In this document: positions 23,601 through 35,600 of the stretch, piece by piece
Numbering within the stretch: position 1 is the first letter of the stretch
How the letters are laid out: each line of letters begins with the position of its first letter
Assembly (NCBI GenBank): GCA_011033025.1
Contig: WFMF01000034.1
Location: forward strand, 744,001-808,000
DNA from: Beroe forskalii
Lineage: Eukaryota > Ctenophora > Nuda > Beroida > Beroidae
DNA: 64,000 bases
Direction of reading: 5' to 3'
Notes under the pieces: generated by a model
What the model was told of the DNA's origin: nothing
The model's database searches: none
Seen by the model: the letters and a program-made list of their open reading frames with translations, nothing else
Position numbers and translations under genes: made by a program

Positions 23601-26600
23601 TGACTTTTTGAAAAGTTGAAATTGTCCCAAATTCCCTTACTTTATGAAAATATCCTTCCCCAGAAGCTCGGTGGATCTGGGTCCCGGACGGCAAACAATC
23701 TCCAGAACGCTCTGACCAGCATTCCCAATCCATCCATAGAACGAGGTTAGAAGATGCAAATAGAGGGAAAGCAAGGATTAGTATTCGCAAACACCCCCTT
23801 CTCGACGGACGTTGCCCCGTCTATTTCTTCTGGCTGGAGGTTGCGAAGTGACGTCCAAATGTGGAACGTTGCGCCGCGCGCGAGGGTAGGGTAACATCCT
23901 ACGACCCCCTTCCCCCTAGATGATTACGTAATATGTGAACTATCCCTAATTAAACAATTGTATTGACAACTAGCGGGCCCGTTGGGCCTGCATACACAGA
24001 GCTCACTCGGCGCTGCTACGCAGCACTTCGTTCGCAAATTTCAAACCCCGCAACTCAAATCAACTAAAGTATTTTTACCGCATCAAAAAATTTTAATCAC
24101 ACCAAAAAATCAAAACAGCAGTAAACCGTAAAGAACGCGCGCGCAATTAATCTGCACGTGCAGAATATCTGTATCCATAGCAACGGCGCGACTAAGCCCG
24201 GTTTATTCCGGCTTAGCCTTTCTTTCTCTTGATATTTTCTTGGCAAGCTCTAATTTAATGGTGTGCGCCCGCACAAACATTATTCACGTGTGAATTTACT
24301 TTATTATTAAGATTTATTGGCCCAGTGCTGCGGAGTGCTGCCCACCACACCATAGCAAACGAGGAGGTGTTGCAGTGCATCAGGAGCAAAGTACAGAGCG
24401 TTCCTAATCTCATGTATATCCAGGTCAGTATATATGCTTATATGTGGGATCTATACATTATAAATTGCAAATTTACATTACATTCTGATGTTGTAATGGT
24501 ACCAAGTCTGGCTCGTGATCGAAAGATCCCCGGTTCGATTCCCTGCCATTTCCACCGAGAAAGATACCTCGGTTCACTCATGGACATCCTGCTCAGTATA
24601 TACATGAAGATTGCAATGTACATACATTAGTGTGCAAGTGTACAGTATACACGACTACATCCAGATCAGTTTTCAACTGCCAACCCTCGTATAATCTTCG
24701 TTTCAAAGCGTACTAAAAATCATCGTTACTCTATGGTGTTAAAAGAAATTAATTCACTACTGTCGCCAAAAATTGCTTTTCATTGCTCAAGAGCTGCTCA
24801 TTCAAAATCCATCCATTTTTGATTCCCCCAGGCAATATTCCGTCTAACTTGGCGGTGTGGGTTCGGGTACCCTCTTATCCCTCTTCCTGTGGACCAAGAG
24901 ACGTGTCTTAATGCTGACACTGCCGCCTTCCTATTCGAGGACATGTGGCTTGCTCAGGTAAGTGGTGTCAGGGAGTGAAGTGGTGTCAATGTGGATTGGT
25001 GTCGACGTAAAGTGGTTTCAATGAATTATCAATGTGAACAGGTGTCAGGAAAAACTATTCATTAGAAGGCTGAGACATTCCTGATCATGTTGTAAATCAA
25101 TAATATTCATTAAGGAATTCCTTAGCTGAATTGTTTTAAACACTTCGCTGAGCCAAGAGGAAAATATTGAAAATTAAACATTTTGTATTAGAGGCTGTTG
25201 TCATAGACTTTGCACTTCATTTTTCGTTCAGGAGTTGATGGAGAACCTGACCATATGTTTCGCTCACCAGCCCTCATTCTGGAATTACTACTGGTTGACA
25301 AGGAATTCCAGGAATTTATTGTCAATTTGGTCCTGGTTTGTCCCAACAGATACGTGCAGCAGGTAAGAGGAATTCACCGAACCAAGAAGAGAAAATTATT
25401 CGTTCTTTTATGCGGCCAATGAATATAATTATCTGTTAATTATTCACTTAAAAACGATAATTATTCTTCGAATATATTTTGATTTCTTCTCCTCATCTGA
25501 TATGCACTTATATGCATCTCAATGCTTTCCGGGTATTGTACAATATAGTACAATAAGAATGACACACATTCATATTATGTAAGCAATGTTGTTTATTAAC
25601 TTTGTTGTTAACACTTAACAAAGTAGTTAAAATCACATTTTCTCACAATTATTGAATTATTTCTTATACTTTATGCCCTTATGATGGATAAAAATCGAAT
25701 ACATTTCGTAGATTCTTTTCAAACTTCAGTACAAAGTTGCGAACGAAGGATGCTGTAATTACCAATCAGCGCGCGAGTAATCTGTCAGCTAGGGTATTGA
25801 TTGGTCAGTAATAACATTTCAGGTAGAATCAGAACATTGACGAATCAACGTGCAATTGTCTGTCATCTAGCGCATTGATTGGTCAGTTATCAGAAATAAC
25901 ATTCCAGGTAGCCTCAGAACATTGACCAATCAACGCATGAGTTTCTTGTCATCTAGCGCATTGATTGGTCAGTAATAACATTTCAGGTAGCATCAGAACA
26001 TTGACCAATCAACGCTTGATTTTCCTGTCTTCTAGCGCATTGATTGGTCAGTAATAACACTTCAGGTAGCCTCAGAACAGCTATATATACTCTGTGTGAA
26101 GTGCTGTGTTGCGGGAAAGAGCATTCTGGATGTTATCAAACTGCTCTTCGATAACTTGCACAAAACAGGTACAGTTGGGGGATGAGGCCCGAAAAAGCCC
26201 ACCCTACTTCATACCCCCCCCCCCCAAAAAAACCTAAGTATTCTTAGGGACATTGGCGCGAATATTGTGATTTGAATTTTACAACTTCAGAAAATCTTAC
26301 TGAACTTGAATCTCACTTCCTGCCATCTTGCTGAAGCTAAAAACCTGATATCTATACAAATTTATGTGATTCCTCCCCTACTGGGGAGGAACGGGACTCT
26401 CGTCGCATCCGGGAGCGCTTGCCTCGGCCGTCAGCTCCCTCTCCTGGGCGCCGCCAGGGCCCTCACTGCCCCCATCAAGGGTAGTAGGTCTCTCCACTTC
26501 TTTCTCTTTCCTCGATTTTACTCCCTTTTCCATATAGAAGATCACGGAGACAGCAGCAGCTACTACTTCAACCTGTTGTGTCGCATCTTGTCGTGTGCTG

Positions 26601-29600
26601 CGCATCACAACATAGTCCTGGGAAACGCCAACTCCCTTCTCGAACAGGAGGTTAGTGTTCGGTTGCTCTTGGAAGTTCTGTAATTCGGTAGTTCGGTACT
26701 TAATGTGCGTATTGTTTAATCAGTTTTCTGAAAAGAATTTCCAAACACAAGAAAATATATTGTAATTGTGATTCCTCAAACTCATCAACACTAACTACGC
26801 AGAGAAATTATTAATTTGAGGCTTTGTGCCGTTTGCATGCACCCAGAACGATTTGGATTGAATGCACCATCACGAAACTTACGCGCTACAACAGGCGGAA
26901 ATTCTGCGCAATTCACTTTATTTAAACGCAAGGAAATATTTTAACGTGCAATTATTTGTTTCAAAACGCCGCGCGCATAGACTAGATTGACCGTTAAAGT
27001 AAACTTTTACCATTTTTGTCTGGGTGCCTTTTAAGGCACCCTCTTTCAAGAACGATTGCGATACTAGTATTGCATCAAACCGCAATGAATGAATATGGCC
27101 ATGAAGTTATCTAACCCGTGACTTCGTTTCAGGTGGCGTGGCTCAAGAGTATAGAACATCACAACAAGTTTCACCCGCTGAACGACACTCTCCTGAAAGG
27201 TTTACTGGATCTGGTGATCACCGTGTCGAGTTTCCGATAATTTGAAAGATAAATAGCCGCCTTTTGTAGTCATCGTGGTCATTTGGTTTTGTTTTGAGTC
27301 AGTTTTGTCCAAAAATAGCACTTGGCACAGTAATTTAGTTGAGTTTGCGTAGCGCGCGGAGCGATTTGTTTGTCAAGAAGTTTTCGCGCTCTTGTTTCTA
27401 AATGTCACGTGACCGTTTTGATATCGTTCATGCAGAAATTTTATGCTTACCAAGCACTGGTAGATCGTCTCTGTTCCAGGAAATACTGGCTACAGCAGAC
27501 CCGGAAGGAATTGCAATCATTGGCTCATCGTGATTAATGATAAGGAAACGGCTTACAAAATTTTAAGAGATAACTCATAAGTTTCTGCAAAGCATATGGT
27601 CGCTGCAAATCTAAATTCTTTAAAGCATCGATGGCTTTTTGAAAACTGAGATTAACATTGAACAAGCTTAATCAACAGCTTTTACAAAACTTTCGCCCCT
27701 AAATATAATATCTATTTTCCTACAATGCACTCCTCCACCCTTGTTGTTTGGTTTTGTATCCATGTTTTCGACTAGGTCACCTACAAGTGTGTCGCGAGCT
27801 GGTGGCTATATCTCCTTTGTCCACTAAAGTACAGCTAGGTACCCAAGACAACGGTCCCAGCCTCCTTCCTTCCCTCCTCTTCAACTACCTCTTCCCGGCC
27901 AGCAAGATGCTGAATTCGTTTGCTTGAGTTTTATTTATGATTTATTCCTTGAAATTTTACATGAAATATGTGAACACTTCCATAATGGTTAATACCATTT
28001 CTACACTGTGCATTGTGGAAGCTGTTACTCAAAATATCGCCTTTCACCCCCTTTCGTGTCAGGTTTTTAACTCAATTTTCGTCAGATGCTTCACGATCAA
28101 CGACAGTTCCCAGATATCGATATCAGAGATGATCCGCCCATTTGCCAGACTCCACTTACCCAAGTAAATCAAAAAATCCTTTCATTTAAATCTAGGCCGC
28201 AATCCTATAATACACCATCCTATGAACCTAATTATTGTCATTATTTCCTCGATTGTTTATTAAAAGTTTTGTATTTTTTCAATAATTAAACGTGACCAGC
28301 TTCCCTACCAACACTCTGACCGCTACTCGCCAGGAAGCAGCGTTTGGTCTGATCGGAGCACTGTGCAAGGGCTGTCCGGAGAACCTTAACTTCGTGGTCA
28401 CTTCCACCAAAGACCTCTTCTACTCGGAACCGAGCCCCGTTACGTCCTGGGAGTTCCCACCCCCAATCCTCCCTCGCAACTTGAAGGGTTTGTATTTCAC
28501 TCATATTTGGGTAAATTGGAGTTTCCTCCATACTCCCTCGCAACTTGAAGGGTTTGAGTTTCACTCATATTTGGGTAAATTGGAGTTCCCACCCCCAATC
28601 CTCCCTCGCAACTTGAAGGGTTTGAGTTTCACTCATATTTGGGTAAATTGGAGTTCCCACCCCCAATCCTCCCCCGCAACTTGAAGGGTTTGTATTTCAC
28701 TCATATTTGGGTAAATTGGAGTTCCCACCACCAATCCTCCCTCGCAACTTGAAGGGTTTGTATTTCACTCATATTTGGGTAAATTGGAGTTTCCTCCTTA
28801 CTCCTTCGCAACTTGAAGGGTTTGAGTTTGCAGTATATCACCATTTTTCGCGACAATTTTTAGCGGTTTTCTTACTGCCCTTTTGAACTCCATAATCAGA
28901 CGCTAAAATTTATTTAGAAAAGAAATTTGAGTTGTTGATTTCACGGATCGGCCTACCGACAAGTGCGCACATAAGAATCTATTTCCCACGGTCTAACAGG
29001 GTGCCCTGTCAATGGTTTGAGCTGAGTGAGCACTTCAGATGCTGAAAACGACAACTGCGCACATTGCAGCACAGCCAAGTCAGAATCTTATCCAAACTAC
29101 AACAAACGCTGCCCCACCATACGTGCAGCCACAGTGTCCATGCGAGGTCATGATGGGGACTTTGGCATGCGAGGTCATGATGGGTTACGTGAAGATCGAC
29201 TCACGTGATGTAGCTCATAGCTTTAGCGTGTCATGTGAGAGGAACTGGAAGGGTTACATCATAGCTCATAGCTTCCTGTGATATCTTAGATATGCATGTC
29301 TACTTGGTTAGGTTATCTGAGATAAGAGAGATAGCTCGTCAAGGTAGATAGATATGAGAGGTAATGCGGTTGTCTTCAGCAAGTTCATCACACGCCACAC
29401 AGAACGTTGAAACAGAAGCCCTCGCCTTCGCTACTTCAGCCTCAGGGCTATCCGTGACCAACAAGTCACTTCTGATTACCACTGGGATCGGCTTGCCAAT
29501 GGTATATTGGTATGACCCCTGCCAAGAAACGCAAGCCTTGACAGTAAAACCTGACCTGATCCCAGAGTTGAATCTTTGAATGTGCGCACTTGTCGTTTCA

Positions 29601-32600
29601 GATGCAGAGGATTTACTGATTGGGCTACTCCCCAAATTTTCCCACGCTACCCTGTCAATTATTGAGCTCCCATGTGCGCAGTTGTCCGGCAGCCCACGGA
29701 TCCTGTCGTTGAATAAAAGGTGCATAATTCAAGGACTCCACCTTGTACTCAATGTACCGGTACAAGAAAATTAGTCACTCTTCGCCCTTTTATTTGAAGT
29801 ATGTAAGCAGCTAAATTTCGATTATTTTTCACTTTGGATGAGTTTTGACTGTTATTTTCAATCAGGTTTCGTGGGTCTGAAGAACGGAGGAGCTACGTGT
29901 TATATGAACGCTGTCTTACAGCAGCTTTACATGATCCCTGAAATACGATCCAGCCTCCTATCTCTGGTTAGTTATTCCAATTATTGTCATGTTACTTTCT
30001 TCTGACGATTGGGTATGAACTATCCATGAAAATTGAAGTGAAGACGATTTAATTTTGGTATTGAAGTAGCAATTCATTGTTTAATCAACATGGAAAGATA
30101 TATTTTCTAGATTGAGTATTGATGAATGTTTTGCAGCCGTGTTCGGAAGCAGACGAGGCCGAGATGCATCCCGCGAAACTTCATCATCTGGGCGTAGCAA
30201 AGCAGGTATTATCAAGAGTTATATCAGAATATTTCTATTAACCAAGAAATATAATTGAGCTACGAGTGTTAGATTATAGCAAAGAAACTGACAATAAATT
30301 GGAGTGTAAATATCCATTTTTCTTGATTACACTTTGGATAAACCCAAAAACATTCTACAAACTCCATCTCAGGTCCAAGCCATATTCTGCGCCCTCAAAG
30401 AATCCAAGCACCAGTACTACACTCCTGAGGGGTTCTGGGAGGCGTTTAAGTACTGGGGAGAACCAGTGAACCTCCGGGAACAGCATGATAGTTTGGAGTT
30501 CTTCAGCGCCCTCCTCGATAACTTGGTGAGTGTGAAGATAAGACTTTTCATTTGGAGACACGGTGAGGATTGATAGTATCTGCATCGAGCAGACTTTCGA
30601 TTGGAGACACGGTGACATCTTTATAACTTGGTGAGTAGAGGAGAATAGGGCATTCTCAGTTCTAAGGTGTGTATTCTTCAGGCGGTTGGTCTCTGGTTCT
30701 GCGAGCGTTATCCTTTGCAATTCACCCCAGATTGAAGAAGCTAATCCCCTATCAACTTCCTTTGCAATTCACCCAGATTGAAGACACTTAATTAAACCCT
30801 TCAATTCACTCCAGGTCGAAGGAACTAAAGCCCTGGAACAGCCCCCCTTCATCACTGACATCCTTGAGGGCTGCTTCGCGGATCAGAAGATCTGCAAGGG
30901 GTGCCCCCACCGGTACACCCGGATAGAACCCTTCCTCCTTATCTCGGTGGATGTGAGGAACCATGAGAACCTCATGGATAGTCTGGATGAGTTCGTCAAG
31001 GTAAATGGTGTCTTTTTCAAATTGCTCAGTATTGATAACCCACAACTGCATGTTATCGTTATATTCTTTCCTTCATCATAGAATCACAAAAGTAAACGTT
31101 GTCCTAGATTACAATGGTTATTTCATCAATTGTATACTCAGAAAGAACCTGAAATTTCGAACAATCATTCATTCCATGGCTATTTTGGGTGCCCCATCAC
31201 ACTATGGGATCGTTCACATATTGCGTAATCCATTTTTGGCCTATTTTATCCCCCTCCCCCTCGTAATCTAGTTAACAGTAGTTGTATATGTTACAACAAC
31301 ATGTAACATATTAATTCGGAACCCCCCCCCCCTTGGTGATTACGTAATATTTTGGGTGCCCCATCACACTATTTCCGTAGGGTGACCTGCTGGAAGGAAA
31401 CAATGCCTACCACTGTGAGAGGTGTGATAAGAAGGTGGATACCGTCAAAAGGCTCTGTTTCCAGAAACTACCTGACGTTCTCGCGATTCAGCTCAAACGG
31501 TGAGGGAACAGTGTTCTTGAATAATTATCGTCATATTTTTTGATAGACCCGAAAATTTATTGCTGAATATGTATCGAATACTCGTATATTATGGCAATAT
31601 TAAGTTCGTGGTCCCCTGACTCAAAATCAGTGTCTTTGATCAATGTCAAACTAGTCGTTCCCTTCCAGATTCGGCTACGACTGGGAGCGGGAGTGCTCAG
31701 TGAAGTATAACGATTACTTCGAGTTCCCGGACACGCTGTCTATGGAGCGCTACACGGTGGATTTCCTGTCTAGGATAGAGGAGACGTCCGCTCACGAAAT
31801 GATAGAATCGGGTAATTTACTAATTTAGAAAATGATTAAAAATCTGAGTTTTTAGTGAGTGTCAACCCCTACAGCATGGGTCTCAAAGAACGCGTTTCAC
31901 TTTGTTGAATATGTACTCGGGGTCCTTTCCGAAACAGATTCGTGTCAACGTTTGAGTGCAAATTTACAATCAACTTTTTAGATTTGAGTCAACTTATTGA
32001 CTTAAGTCCAATGACTTTCTCATACTGTCCATCATTTTCAGGTGACAGGCAGGACGCCCCTACTCCGTCAGAGAACTCCAACTACAGATTGGTGAGAGTT
32101 TACCTGAATTTCATCCGAAGTTTTCACGTTCAAATTGCAACGAGTAAGATTCTGATTCATGCAAAATATTGAATCGTGTAACAATTTTGGAGGGAAACGG
32201 AGTAAGCATATAAACTTTAGAATTCATGCATCTTTTCGTTAGTTGGGGTATTGGTATTGGGTACCACAGATTCACAGAAAATCAACTTAATAATAACTAC
32301 CCACCCCTCCTAAGGTTGGCTACAGATTGGTGAGAACTTACCTGATTTTTTTTTCAATTCCATTCAATTTGTCATTAGTTGGGGTATGGGTACACCTATT
32401 ACTCCTCCGCTAGGTCGGTGTGGTGGTACACAGTGGTCAGGCTAGCGGGGGTCACTACTACAGCTACATCAAACAGCGGGTTGGAGATGGGAGTGGGGAG
32501 GTTGAGAAATGGTACAAGTTCGATGATGTGGACGTGTCAGAGTGCAACATCGATCAGGTAATTCACTCCTCATCGATCTAGTACGTCGATCAGGTAGGTA

Positions 32601-35600
32601 CTATACGCAAGAATAGGCAGTTGTAAACACAGTATTACTTGAGAAGTATCTTGCCAGTGGCCACGATGACAAGGTAAAAAGACTTTTGATTCTGGAAACA
32701 GTCCCCTTTTCACTTCTACAATAGTTTCAATCGAATTGTTATAGATGAAGATAATGCATCGTCCCCTATTCCCTCTCTTTCAGGAAGGCCAGATGGCAAA
32801 GCTGTGTTTTGGTGGAGACAGCACTGACATTGACTCTCCTGATCGCAAACCAAGGTTCGTGTCAGCAATTTAGAGATTTGCAACTTTGCTAATTCTTGGT
32901 CTATTGTTAGCTTTGGTCGTTTACTTTTAATTGTTTTTAAAATAGCATTTCATTGATCGTACTGCTTCTCTCAGAACTCTCGCAAGATCGTATTGTTTCC
33001 CTATTGTTCTCGTACGATGACACTTTCTTTCTCTCAGAACTCAGAAGAGGTGGTGGAATGCTTACATTCTCTTCTACGAGCGACAGGAGTACAGTGCTGT
33101 GGAATGTGTGGAAGAAGAGGAGAGAAAAGGAGAGGAGGAGGAGGAGGAGGAAGTTGGGGAGATTGGGATGATGCCGGTTATAAACCTTAAGGTGAGCTTT
33201 TACTTATAGGGTAGAAATGGGACATTTGGGTGTTTGGTGGTTGAATATAATGAATTCAGAGGTAATCATCGCCAATGTAGTGCCTGATCAAAGTCCTGTG
33301 TGTAAACTCATACAAGAGCTTATTTGCGCGCACGAGCATGCTTCTTCACAAAAGATGAAAAGCTTCCCGCGCACCTGAACAAACGCGTAAAATTGGGGGA
33401 ATACCGCATCGCCTGTAATATATTTCTCTCACCTTAAGTCTCGTGTGTCAGAGTTGAAGTACGATCCACCCCCGGCCCTGGTCCAGAAAGTAAGACAGGA
33501 CAACCTCACGTTCTTCCACCAGGTCGCATACCGCATTTTTGTGATTTTTTCTTTTTCATTTTCCTTTATAGATAAGACTTTTGGGTTTTCAAATTATGCT
33601 CTGAGGCGGTTATAATTCGACTTTTCTAAACGCTATTTCATTCTCACTTTTCCACTCTTAATGATAGCTTTCTCACCCCAACCTTTCCAGAGATCCCTAT
33701 ACTCCAGCGAGTTTGCGCAGTTCATTAAGCACGTGACCCTTCCCAACGTGAAGATGAGCCACCCTCCCACACCCACTGCGGAACTGAAGCCTCTGAAAAC
33801 TAACCAGGGGTCAGGAGAGCAGATAGCCCTCGATTGCTTGGATTTACTCGCTTCCTACCTTTTCCAGGTATTGGTTATTGTTTCGATGGCCTCAGTAATT
33901 TGTTAACTTATTAAGTCTGATTTTGTACCCCCAACCCTACCTAAACCTTTCCCTTATCACACTTAATTCTTTTTAGACTTCGTACACTTTTCACCCCCTC
34001 CCCTTACATCAGACCGGATTCTTATGTAAAAGACAGTGAGAGGAAGGATTGAAGAGTGGCAAGACCTCCTTCTTAACCTTCTTCAATCCAGCGATGTTTG
34101 TCGGAGGTGGTTTGCTGCCAACTACCTCTTTGATACGCCTAATAGGTAACCAATTTGATGTAATTTACGGAAGTTTTTTTGTGTGCCAAACAGATACCTT
34201 TTCTATACCCCTTATGAAGTAAGTAGAGTTGACTAATAAGTGCGCCAGACATCTCTTTTAATCTGATAAACTCTTGACCAATCAGAGTTTCGGATTGGTA
34301 TAATACTGGGTACTGATTGGCCATCCCTCCCTGTCAGGTTTATCAGTACCTCCTGGAATGTCCCATGGCAGATGTTCGGTCCTCCTTTGCCTTCATCATT
34401 ATTACCCTCGCTAAGCTGAGTGTCCCTGACCCGCCCCTCTCTTTGTCAGAACTCAACGCATGGACTGCTGACGGGTTTGTAAATTATCTTCTAAACCCAT
34501 TTAACTCTCTCTGTCCCCGCTTTTCACAGGTTTTGCTGACGGGTTTGTGGACTTTGGTTGTTTTTGACTTTTTAAAACCATGCGAAACTGTCATTGGTAT
34601 CAGTTCAACTTATTGCAAACCCATTTTCCCATTAGCTCTCAGGTTTATCTCAGGTTCTTGATTCTTACTTAAAGGATTTTACCCCAGCTTCCGTTGCTTT
34701 TTCCGCGGGGAGTTTGCTGTACTCCAAATGTCCGAGTATTGCGCGCAAAAGATGGGACAATTGGTGAAATCCATCCTAACTTTTTTGTATTTGGCTTTCA
34801 TTGAAACTGTTATTGGTCTCAATTCATTATATTCTGAACTTTTCCAATCCCTGCTTTTAACGGGTTTTCCTACGGTATCGACTGTATGGGTCCCCTGTCA
34901 ATCCACATCATCAGTGGCTGCTTTGCCCTGCTCAGCTCCACTCGGGTGGATTACAACCGGAACATGCAGCAGGTACATTACTGCCAATTTGCCCTTCTTC
35001 CACAGGGTGCCCTTCTTTTGGCCTTGAAATCATACCCTGCATCGGGTCTTCCAAGATTTAGCAGCTATGAGCAGGTATAAACCCGAGAAAATGGTTCCTG
35101 CCGTGCTTGGAGTGCATGGGTTTCCGGAAATGTTGTCTTTCAAAGTTCAGTAATTGCGGCGGCGTATTAGTTAATGACCCACTGATCCATTTGACAAATT
35201 GGCCAAAAGTGGTCACATGAAAGGCAGTTGATATTCACCGAGCAATGCGTCAATATCCAATACGTGGACTTGCCTATCCATTCCTCAGTTAGGGAGCAAG
35301 TTTAAAAATTTACATGATACGATAAAGTTTAAAATCAGAAGCTTTCGAAAATTATGTGATTATCTTCCTCAGTTGTTCCACGCTTTCTACTGCCACCTAC
35401 AAGGGGGTCTCAACGAACGGAGCCAACTGCTGAAACTCGGGGTTCACAAGAAATTCCTCAGCATCCTCCTTGACGAGGTAAGGAATTTTAATACAACGAT
35501 CTGGTTTTGATAATCATTTCCCTACATAGGTGGTTTTTCTGCTGCATTTTTTCTCTTCGTTGTTCCTGATTAACCCTGCTTAAACCGGCCGTTTTGCCTG

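Larger units (their letters stand above)
21635..27350 (+). repeat. segmental duplication, copy 2 (e9 to e18)
   Basis: Second occurrence of the block, with complete e9 and e10. It is shorter than copy 1 mainly because the e11 minisatellite has 4 units. It carries its own insertions (MITE 23802-23904, sequence at 23940-24310, 11-bp array, e16 array). Confidence 0.9.

Noticed and set aside
29339..29725. 129-codon minus-strand frame in the intron between exons 21 and 22
   Set aside because: No recognised motif. Inverted TGTGCGCACTTGTC motifs near 28960 and 29580 suggest it lies in a decayed transposon; kept only as a possibility.
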